15,370 bases of DNA from CAZNQW01 sp964575225 (lineage in GTDB: Bacteria > Chloroflexota > Anaerolineae > JAAYZQ01): positions 1 to 15,370 of the forward strand of contig CAZNQW010000081.1 of assembly GCA_964575225.1 (NCBI GenBank). Reading direction: 5' to 3'. Position 1 is the first letter of the stretch; the number at the start of each line of letters is the position of its first letter. This document shows positions 1 to 6,253 of the stretch, in pieces. The notes under the pieces are model-generated. The model made no database searches. It saw only the letters and a program-made list of their open reading frames with translations, and was not told where the DNA came from. The position numbers were made by a program, and so were the translations under genes.

Positions 1-1356
1 CTTTTGCGCCAGAAAGTAAAGTAACAATACAGGCAACATGCTGATGCAGGCTGCCGCCATCCACAGGTGTGTCTGTGGTCCTGCTTCTGAGACAAAGTTC
101 TGCAAGCCCACGGAAATCGGCCACCAATCGGATCCGGCCTTGGTGGCAATCAGCGGCCACAGCAGGGCATTCCACGAACCGATGAAGGAAAAGATCACCA
201 CGGTCATGATCGGTGCTTTGGACAGGGGCAACACCACCTGAAACAGGAATCGGAAATGTCCTGCCCCGTCGATTTGCGCCGCGTCGAATAGCTCGTCAGG
301 AATCTGAGCGAAAAACTGCCGCAATAAAAAGATGTTGAAAAAACCGGCCATAAAGGGCACTGTCAACGCCGGCCAGTTGTCGTACCATTTGATCCAGGGC
401 AAGAAGGGGTTGTTGCCAGTGACGGTCAAAAAGTTGGGGATCATGGTCACTGTTTCAGGGACCATCATCGTTGATAGCAGGAGGGCAAACATCAAGTCCT
501 TGCCCGGGAATTTGATTCGGGCAAAGGCATAGGCGGCCAGCGTCGAGACAATCAGGATGCCTATCATTGTGATCGCAGTGATGCGGATGCTGTTCCACAT
601 GTACTGGCTGAACTTGGCCGTCTTCCAGGCTTGGTAGTAGTTGCCGCCGATAAACTCGTTGAAGAAATATTTGATCTTGCTGCCGGTCGTTCGACAGGCA
701 CTGAGATCTTCTGGGATGGGACGGCCGGTGTATGCGCGCTCGCCGCGATCGGCCATCTGCTTTTCCAGCACGTCCGAGCTATATTCACAGCAGTTGACGT
801 ATTCAGTGCGCGAGGCACCCGAGCGTCGGGTCATCTCGGTGTCGGCGGGGTAACTGCTGGGCGCGCCAAAGGTGATGGTCAGCCCTCGACCCGTATCCAC
901 CAAGCCGCCGCCCAGGGGGATCGGCTGCCAGTTGTCTGTCAGCGACCCTTGTGGCTGATCCACCGGCACAATGGCCACAGGGTCGCTCCTGTTGTCGACG
1001 AGTCGAAACATCCAGAGCCCATCGGTTTCTGCCTTCTGGATCTCGACATAGTAGCTATCGGTGTGCAGCTCCTGTTCGCCTTTTCGCAGGTTAGGGCTGA
1101 CTGCCAGGTCGGTGACGGTGCCGTTCTTGTCGTATTTGATTAGATTGACGTAGGGGCACACAACGCGGGTCATGCGTGGCAACCATCGCCCCGAGTTGGC
1201 TTCGCCGCTGGTCATCACCGAGGTGCTGATCATCCAAAAGAAGGGCAGCACCATCGTCATCGCACCGAGGATCAAAACCAGATACAAGATTCCTCGCCCC
1301 AATCCACTGCGGATCGTGGGCCAATTGAGTGAGCGAGTCTCGTGTTGGTTAGCCAT
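1..1356 (-). CDS. ABC transporter permease, MalG-like, with large extracytoplasmic insert (partial, runs off left edge)
   Basis: Inner-membrane permease half of a carbohydrate-type (CUT1-like) ABC importer, open for 452 codons to the window edge. The first helix lies at about residues 22-43 and the conserved core begins near residue 230. Core helices fall at about 255-278, 287-305, 330-346, 383-402 and 433-449. The cytoplasmic EAA loop that docks on the ATPase is clear at 352-383, with core residues DELFDAAQIDGAG. MalG-type proteins usually have a short loop after the first helix. Here roughly 130 extra polar residues (about 50-225) with four cysteines (67, 189, 190, 221) are inserted, probably outside the membrane. 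The ATG at 1356 overlaps the end of the upstream permease by 8 bp, implying translational coupling. Substrate unknown: no binding protein is visible. Family call is firm; the missing C-terminus is short. Confidence 0.93.
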   Translation of the reverse strand, partial: MANQHETRSLNWPTIRSGLGRGILYLVLILGAMTMVLPFFWMISTSVMTSGEANSGRWLPRMTRVVCPYVNLIKYDKNGTVTDLAVSPNLRKGEQELHTDSYYVEIQKAETDGLWMFRLVDNRSDPVAIVPVDQPQGSLTDNWQPIPLGGGLVDTGRGLTITFGAPSSYPADTEMTRRSGASRTEYVNCCEYSSDVLEKQMADRGERAYTGRPIPEDLSACRTTGSKIKYFFNEFIGGNYYQAWKTAKFSQYMWNSIRITAITMIGILIVSTLAAYAFARIKFPGKDLMFALLLSTMMVPETVTMIPNFLTVTGNNPFLPWIKWYDNWPALTVPFMAGFFNIFLLRQFFAQIPDELFDAAQIDGAGHFRFLFQVVLPLSKAPIMTVVIFSFIGSWNALLWPLIATKAGSDWWPISVGLQNFVSEAGPQTHLWMAAACISMLPVLLLYFLAQK

Positions 1357-2812
1357 AGAACACCAGCTTGTCGCCGATTCGGTTTTGGATCTGGGAAAAG
1401 ATCAGGATGATGCCAAACAGGATAAAGGCCATGGCCGTGGCCTGTCCAAACTGGCCATCGGCGCGGAAAGTGTTAAAGATTAAAATGCTCGTGGTATTGA
1501 CGGTATCGCGAGCGGCTGGTTCCTTCATCACCCAGATGTGGTTAAACGCTTTGAACGTGCCAATGGTGGCAATGATCGTCAGGAAAAAGGTGGTGGGCGA
1601 TAGGAGGGGGATGGTGATTTTGCGGAATAGGGCCATTCCCCCGGCGCCGTCGATCCGGGCGGCTTCGTACAGTTCGTTCGGGATGCTGCCCAGGCCTGCC
1701 AGATAGATGACTGTGTCGTAGCCGATAAACACCCACCAGTTGTAAATGATGATGGATACCAGCGCCAGGCTGGGTCCGGCAAGAACCGTATTGAGGGGTT
1801 CCGAAAAGCTCGGCCAAGTCCAGCTGGTGCCAAAGGCCTGATTGGCCAGGTCGATGAGGATCAGGTTGACCGCTTTGGCCTCGTGCAGCCACTTTTGGGC
1901 CGGAACTCCAAGCATGCCGATCAGGTTGTTCATCAGGCCCGTATCGCGCAGGGTAAAGATGCGCCGAAAGACGACCGCCGTGGCCACCGAAGGCGCGATG
2001 TAGGGCATAAAGTACAGCAACCGAAAGAATCCCTGGCCCTTGATCCCCTGAAAGAGGATGTAGGCCAGGGCCAAGGATACGCCCAATTGGACGGGCACCG
2101 TTCCCACTGAGTAAAAGAAGGTGTAGAGCAGAGACTTGAAGAAGGTCTGGCTGCCCAAATCCCACATTCGTTGAAAGTCGACAAAGAAAAAGTAGAGCCC
2201 TGCGGTGATCAGCAACACCGAGCCTAGTAACCTCAGGATCAGGCGGGCCGTCGAATCCCCGTGGCTCGATCCCTTCCACAGCAGCCAAGCCAGCAGGAGC
2301 ATGCCGATGGTCACCAGGTAGGTCCACTCACCCGATTCGATCAGGCTCGGCAAGTCTCGGACAAAAAAGAAAACGGCCAACACTGTCCACAGTCCGGCGG
2401 CAATGGGAAGTTGCTTGTCGCCTTCCTCTCGTTCCTCGCGGTAGCGCTTCCATGCGCGATAGGCCACCATACTGAACACCAGAGCGATGATCAGGCCGCC
2501 CACAGCGCTCAGGCTATTGATGCCCAAAATGTTGACATAGTTGTTCAACCCCAGGCATTCGGTGGATTCCAGCGCTTCTTCCGAGCCGATACCGAGCGAT
2601 GCGAGCCAGTAGGGGATGCAGGTGGCGTTTCGGGGTCGAATATTCCATTTGTGGAAGCTGACATAAAGTGCGTGGATGACGGGCCAAAGGCCAAAGACGA
2701 AAATAATCAGAATAGCGGGCAGCAAGAACAAATAGGCAGTCAGCGTTTCCTTGCGTACTCGACCCTTTCGGCCTGCAAATAAGCCCCGTGGTGGAGCAGG
2801 AACGATGTCCAT
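1349..2812 (-). CDS. ABC transporter permease, MalF-like, with extra hydrophobic insert
   Basis: Partner permease of a carbohydrate-type ABC importer, 487 aa. The ATG at 2812 is preferred over an upstream in-frame start at 2878 because a strong GGGAGGTGA sits 10 nt before it. The first helix is at about 28-49, followed by the usual GLNNYVNIL segment (88-97). About 115 residues that the standard ~300-aa family lacks come next, with four hydrophobic stretches (about 101-119, 138-152, 164-180, 192-210) and a charged loop (120-135). The conserved core then resumes near 222 (FFKSLLYTFFYS). The EAA loop is at about 379-410 (ELYEAARIDGAGG). E. coli MalF also has extra helices and a large loop, but arranged differently. 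First gene of a minus-strand operon with the MalG-like gene, transcribed from the promoter at 3015-3043 with a leader of about 195 nt. Confidence 0.94.
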   Translation of the reverse strand: MDIVPAPPRGLFAGRKGRVRKETLTAYLFLLPAILIIFVFGLWPVIHALYVSFHKWNIRPRNATCIPYWLASLGIGSEEALESTECLGLNNYVNILGINSLSAVGGLIIALVFSMVAYRAWKRYREEREEGDKQLPIAAGLWTVLAVFFFVRDLPSLIESGEWTYLVTIGMLLLAWLLWKGSSHGDSTARLILRLLGSVLLITAGLYFFFVDFQRMWDLGSQTFFKSLLYTFFYSVGTVPVQLGVSLALAYILFQGIKGQGFFRLLYFMPYIAPSVATAVVFRRIFTLRDTGLMNNLIGMLGVPAQKWLHEAKAVNLILIDLANQAFGTSWTWPSFSEPLNTVLAGPSLALVSIIIYNWWVFIGYDTVIYLAGLGSIPNELYEAARIDGAGGMALFRKITIPLLSPTTFFLTIIATIGTFKAFNHIWVMKEPAARDTVNTTSILIFNTFRADGQFGQATAMAFILFGIILIFSQIQNRIGDKLVFYG

Positions 2813-2822
2813 AGGATTCGGC

Positions 2823-2831
2823 TCACCTCCC
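2823..2831 (-). promoter_or_regulatory. Ribosome binding site deciding the MalF-like start
   Basis: On the minus strand this reads GGGAGGTGA, 10 nt before the ATG at 2812. The upstream alternative start at 2878 has no comparable site, so the shorter protein is favoured. Confidence 0.75.
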
Positions 2832-2864
2832 TGTGATGTCTGACTGCTGGCAAACAATCTCTCC

Positions 2865-3003
2865 CCCCATCGGTCCAACCCGACCCACCTTCTCAGCGAG
2901 TACTTGCTCTCACCACAACACCTGGTGTGTGACCGGCATCAGGACACGAACGCTGGTTTTGTGTCTAGTGGGAGGTTGGAACACAGGCCAGCGCCCCATC
3001 GGT
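2865..3003. repeat. 10-bp direct repeat CCCCATCGGT, two copies
   Basis: CCCCATCGGT occurs at 2865-2874 and 2994-3003 in the leader of the permease operon. The second copy sits right at the predicted transcription start. They could be regulator-binding half-sites, but neither copy is palindromic and chance is possible. Confidence 0.3.
2918..2928. promoter_or_regulatory. Small palindrome in the permease leader (possible operator)
   Basis: ACACC-T-GGTGT is a perfect 5+5 inverted repeat centred at 2923, about 85 nt into the permease transcript. Sugar-regulated ABC operons often carry short operators of this sort, but no regulator gene is nearby. Weak call. Confidence 0.2.
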
Positions 3004-3014
3004 TCCGCAAATCG

Positions 3015-3043
3015 ATTATAACAGAAAAACGGACCAGCGTCAA
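3015..3043 (-). promoter_or_regulatory. Sigma70-type promoter for the permease operon
   Basis: Minus strand: TTGACG (3043-3038), a 17-nt spacer, then TATAAT (3020-3015). This is 11 of 12 consensus positions with ideal spacing. Predicted start near 3008, giving a leader of about 195 nt ahead of the ATG at 2812. Confidence 0.75.
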
Positions 3044-3097
3044 ACGAGAGAGGCGTTTGGCCTTCCGATCGGGGAAGAATGATCCCTTTGCGGTTGC

Positions 3098-3126
3098 TTG
3101 CTGTGAGCCCGGTTTTGGAGTATAAT
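3098..3126 (+). promoter_or_regulatory. Sigma70-type promoter facing the S41 protease cluster
   Basis: TTGCTG (3098-3103), a 17-nt spacer, then a perfect TATAAT (3121-3126). Predicted start near 3133, about 118 nt before the ATG at 3251. Divergent from the permease promoter, with about 55 bp between the two -35 boxes. The -35 matches consensus at only 3 of 6 positions. Confidence 0.5.
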
Positions 3127-3132
3127 GCAGAG

Positions 3133-3231
3133 CAACGACGCGAGATGATGCTTTTGTAGTAGGCATCACCGATGACCGTCGGGAGCTGTGGTACACTAGG
3201 TTCGGTGAGGGGGCACCGCCCCCCTATTTTT
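3133..3231 (+). ncRNA. Structured leader or small RNA with competing hairpins
   Basis: About 100 nt between the predicted start and a T-run. Perfect stems: TGATGC/GCATCA (3146-3151 with 3163-3168) and TCACCGA/TCGGTGA (3166-3172 with 3202-3208); they share 3166-3168, so they exclude each other. The second abuts the terminator-like hairpin at 3209-3223. A small alternative stem CGGTG/CACCG (3203-3207 with 3214-3218) would break that terminator. Such mutually exclusive pairing is typical of attenuators or riboswitches. No known riboswitch class was recognised. It may instead be a free-standing small RNA. Confidence 0.4.
3209..3231 (+). terminator. Intrinsic terminator-like hairpin before the S41 gene
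   Basis: GGGGGC (3209-3214), loop ACC, GCCCCC (3218-3223), then CTATTTTT. The hairpin ends only 20 nt before the ATG at 3251, so it would stop transcription from the promoter at 3098-3126 unless read-through or an antiterminating fold occurs. Confidence 0.55.
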
Positions 3232-3250
3232 GTGGAGATGTAGATGTGAC

Positions 3251-4447
3251 ATGGGCTCAGAGAGAACCCTTCGCTTGTTGCTGCTTTCGGTACTGATCAC
3301 CACCTTGGTTTTGGTGGCGTACGGGGCTGGTGTCGGTACGATGTGGCTCTTTACTCATGATCGATTGCCCAACAGTGACGAAGAGGCCGAATTTGGCCTG
3401 TTCTGGGAGGCATGGAATCTGGTGAAAGGGAACTATCTGGGCGATCTGCCCGATATGCAGCATCTGAGTTGGGGGGCCGTCCGGGGAGCATTGGCTACGT
3501 TGGACGATCCCCACACTACCTTTCTGGAGCCGCAGCCCCGTCAGTTGGAAAAAGAACGGTTGGAGGGCAAATTCGGCGGGATCGGAGCGTATGTCTCCCA
3601 AGACGAGGAGGGCCGCATCCTGCTTGATCCCATGCCCGACCTGCCGGCTGAGCAAGCGGGCGTCCAAAAGGATGATGTTCTTATTCGAGTGGACGATACC
3701 GACATCACCCCTGAAATGACCCTCGACGAGGTGATAACCCTGGTCAAGGGTGAGGTGGGGACCGTGGTGCGCCTGGCCCTAACGCGGGAGGGTGCCACCG
3801 AGCCGATTGTGGTCGACATCAAGCGCCAGGAAATTCCCACTCCTTCGGTCGAGTGGCGTATGCTGGAAGAGGCCGAGGGGTTGGGCTATATCCGCATCAC
3901 CATTTTTGGTGGGCGAACCCGTGTTGAGCTGCGAGAAGGCTTGAGCGAGTTGCAGGCTCAGGGGATGGATCGCTTGATCCTCGACCTGCGGGGCAATGGG
4001 GGCGGTTTTCTCGACGCGGCTGTGGATGTGGCCAGTGAGTTTCTAAGCGATGGCATCGTCCTGTATCAGATTTCCAAGGAGGAGGCCGAGCAGGCCTTCA
4101 AGGTCAGGAATGGCGGGCGATTTACCGCCGGGCCTCTGGTGCTGCTCGTCGATGGGGGAACTGCCAGCGCGTCCGAGATCGTGGCAGGCGCCCTGCAAGA
4201 CCGGGACCGAGCCCCCCTCATCGGCGAAAGGACTTATGGCAAAGGGTCGGTTCAATCGGTGTTCGATCTCAGCGATGGCTCGTCGGTCCATGTGACCTCA
4301 GCCCGCTGGTTGACACCCAGTCGCCGCCTTATCGATGGGGATGGTCTCACGCCTGATGTGGAGGTCGGCATCACGGACGAGGATCGAAACGAGGGGCGGG
4401 ATCCGCAATTGGAAAGAGCCATTGACGATATCGTCCATGGCCAATAG
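3251..4447 (+). CDS. S41 family carboxy-terminal processing peptidase (CtpA-like), copy 1
   Basis: Tail-specific serine protease acting outside the cytoplasmic membrane, 398 aa. An N-terminal membrane anchor or uncleaved signal lies at about residues 8-33. The short N-terminal helical segment FWEAWNLVKGNYLGDL follows (51-66). A PDZ domain that binds substrate C-termini spans about 108-181. The S41 core has LDLRGNGGG (244-252), the nucleophile in GGTASASE (Ser306), and the general-base lysine in YGKGSVQ (Lys331). Their 25-residue spacing matches E. coli Prc and B. subtilis CtpB. The ATG at 3251 is chosen because the in-frame TTG at 3230 lies in the terminator T-run and has no ribosome binding site. 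A GGAG lies 13 nt before the ATG, which is longer than ideal. First gene of a plus-strand cluster, 24 nt before a paralogue. Confidence 0.95.
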   Translation: MGSERTLRLLLLSVLITTLVLVAYGAGVGTMWLFTHDRLPNSDEEAEFGLFWEAWNLVKGNYLGDLPDMQHLSWGAVRGALATLDDPHTTFLEPQPRQLEKERLEGKFGGIGAYVSQDEEGRILLDPMPDLPAEQAGVQKDDVLIRVDDTDITPEMTLDEVITLVKGEVGTVVRLALTREGATEPIVVDIKRQEIPTPSVEWRMLEEAEGLGYIRITIFGGRTRVELREGLSELQAQGMDRLILDLRGNGGGFLDAAVDVASEFLSDGIVLYQISKEEAEQAFKVRNGGRFTAGPLVLLVDGGTASASEIVAGALQDRDRAPLIGERTYGKGSVQSVFDLSDGSSVHVTSARWLTPSRRLIDGDGLTPDVEVGITDEDRNEGRDPQLERAIDDIVHGQ

Positions 4448-4471
4448 TACAAAATCGTGGGAGTGAGTGGT

Positions 4472-5791
4472 ATGTCAAATTCAAACGGCTGCAAGGTAGC
4501 CTTGTTGGTTGCCATCGTGGCTCTTTTTGCCGGGGCGATGGGCTTTGCCTCGGGATTCGCCTCGCATGCGATTTGGGTCGCCGTCGAGGACAATCCGTTC
4601 AGCGAGGTCCAAGGGGCCCCTTCCGCCATCCCGGAGGCTATCGAAGGGATTCCCGACACCGAGCCCGAGGCTCAGGCCACCCTTCCGTCTACCCCGGTGC
4701 CAACTGTCGAGATTCCGCCCGCCACCGGCGAAGCGTTTGATCTATTTTGGGAAGCCTGGAGCCTGATCCAACAGGATTACTATGGCGATCTACCCTCTGA
4801 AGAGGATATGATCCATGGCGCCATCCGAGGCGCCGTTGAGACGGTAGGCGATCCCTATACCGCCTTTGTCGATCCGGCTGCTGCCGAGCACCGACGGCAA
4901 ACGGAGGGCGGCTCCTACGAAGGCATCGGCGCTATGGTGTCCATGGAAGACGGCCGCCTGGTGATCGTGGAGCCGTTCAGGGGGCAGCCCGCCGATCAGG
5001 CTGGGCTGTTGCCGGGTGACATCGTGCTTCAGGTCGACGAGACCCCCATCGAGGACATGAGCATTTATGAGGCCATCGCCCTGATCCTGGGACCGTCGGG
5101 CACCGAGGTGCGCCTGACGATCCTCCGCGAGGGTCAGGAAGCCTTTGAGGTGTCCGTCACCCGAGCCAGCATCGAAGTGCCGATGGTCGAATCCAGGATG
5201 CTGGAGGGCGATATTGCCTATGCCAGCCTCTTTAGTTTTGATGCCGACGCCACGGCCAAACTGGAGGAGGCTCTGGACGAGCTCCTTGCCCAATCGCCCC
5301 AAGGGTTGATCCTGGATCTGCGCGGCAATCCCGGCGGCTATTTGCACGAAGCCCTGTTGACTTCTGGCCTGTTTGTGGCCAAAGATGAATTGGTGATGAT
5401 CGAGCGCACGAAAGAGGAGGAGTTGCTTCTTTATCCTCAGGACTATGGCTCAAGAGGGCCCATGGTGCCCGATCTGCCGATGGTGATCCTGGTGAACGGG
5501 GGATCGGCCAGCGCCTCGGAAATCGTCGCGGGTGCCTTGCAGGATATCGGCCGCGCGGTCCTCGTCGGCGAGACTACCTTTGGCAAAGGGTCGGTTCAGT
5601 TGATCCATGAACTGAGCAACGGCGCCGAACTGCGGGTGACCAAGGCCCGTTGGTACACCCCCAAGGATCGGGCCATCCACGGCGAGGGACTGGAACCCGA
5701 TATCGCGGTCGAGTACACCCAGGAAGACGCGGACGCCGACCGGGACCCCCAACTCGAACGCGCCGTTGAGTACTTGCTCACAGGGGAATAA
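4472..5791 (+). CDS. S41 family carboxy-terminal processing peptidase (CtpA-like), copy 2
   Basis: Paralogue of the preceding gene, 439 aa, in the same order of parts. A membrane anchor is at about 8-36. An extra Pro/Glu/Thr-rich linker absent from copy 1 covers about 41-85. The helical segment FWEAWSLIQQDYYGDL follows (92-107), then a PDZ domain at about 150-222. The S41 core has LDLRGNPGG (281-289), Ser347 in GGSASASE and Lys372 in FGKGSVQ. The Ser-Lys dyad is intact with the usual 25-residue spacing, so both copies should be active. The ATG at 4472 is preferred over an in-frame GTG at 4457 because GGGAGTGA precedes it at proper distance. It follows copy 1 by 24 nt and precedes smpB by 6 nt, so all are probably co-transcribed. 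The duplication suggests divided substrates or different reach from the membrane, set by the linker. Confidence 0.95.
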   Translation: MSNSNGCKVALLVAIVALFAGAMGFASGFASHAIWVAVEDNPFSEVQGAPSAIPEAIEGIPDTEPEAQATLPSTPVPTVEIPPATGEAFDLFWEAWSLIQQDYYGDLPSEEDMIHGAIRGAVETVGDPYTAFVDPAAAEHRRQTEGGSYEGIGAMVSMEDGRLVIVEPFRGQPADQAGLLPGDIVLQVDETPIEDMSIYEAIALILGPSGTEVRLTILREGQEAFEVSVTRASIEVPMVESRMLEGDIAYASLFSFDADATAKLEEALDELLAQSPQGLILDLRGNPGGYLHEALLTSGLFVAKDELVMIERTKEEELLLYPQDYGSRGPMVPDLPMVILVNGGSASASEIVAGALQDIGRAVLVGETTFGKGSVQLIHELSNGAELRVTKARWYTPKDRAIHGEGLEPDIAVEYTQEDADADRDPQLERAVEYLLTGE

Positions 5792-5797
5792 CTGACT

Positions 5798-6253
5798 GTG
5801 GCCATCAAAGTCATTGCTACCAACCGCAAAGCGCGGCACGAATATCACCTGACCGAAGAGGTGGAAGCCGGCCTGGCCCTCAAGGGCACCGAAATCAAGT
5901 CGATCCGCGCCGGACGGGTCAGCCTGCAAGAGGGGTTTGTGACCTTTGAAGGGGGGGAGGCCTGGCTGGTCAACGTGCATATCGCTCCTTACGACCCTGC
6001 CAGCGGACAGAACCACGAACCTCGTCGCAGGCGCAAATTGCTGCTTCACCGGCGCGAGATCGAGCGATTGCAGGCCCACGCCCAGGAAAAGAGCTTTACC
6101 GTGGTGCCGATCCGATTGTATCTGAAGGATGGACGGGCCAAGGTCGAAATCGCCCTGGCCCGCGGCAAAAAGCTGTACGACAAGCGGCAGGATCTGGCCA
6201 AGCGCGATTCCAAGCGCCAGGTGGAACGAGCGCTGAAGGAGCGCGATCTGTGA
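5798..6253 (+). CDS. smpB: SsrA-binding protein SmpB
   Basis: SmpB binds the tRNA-like part of tmRNA and brings it to stalled ribosomes for trans-translation. At 151 aa it has the family's normal length. Visible signatures include LKGTEIKSIRAG (28-39), the segment VNVHIAPYDP, the basic RRRRKLLLHRREIERL stretch, and ALARGKKLYDKR near the C-terminus. The Lys/Arg-rich tail that enters the mRNA channel follows. It starts with GTG at 5798, six bases after the S41 stop, with GGGGA upstream inside the S41 gene's end. It overlaps the next gene by GTGA. The ssrA (tmRNA) gene, often close to smpB, is not in the window. Sitting behind two tail-specific proteases is suggestive, because E. coli Prc/Tsp can degrade ssrA-tagged proteins in the periplasm; that link is inference here. 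Confidence 0.97.
   Translation: MAIKVIATNRKARHEYHLTEEVEAGLALKGTEIKSIRAGRVSLQEGFVTFEGGEAWLVNVHIAPYDPASGQNHEPRRRRKLLLHRREIERLQAHAQEKSFTVVPIRLYLKDGRAKVEIALARGKKLYDKRQDLAKRDSKRQVERALKERDL

Noticed and set aside
631..1143. 170-codon open frame on the plus strand
   Set aside because: Antisense to the MalG-like permease, whose opposite frame has helices and an EAA motif; the protein has no recognisable features.
3176..3223. T-box riboswitch (GTGGTAC and GCACCGC resemble T-box motifs)
   Set aside because: The full T-box sequence and specifier stem are absent, and the downstream gene is not amino-acid related.
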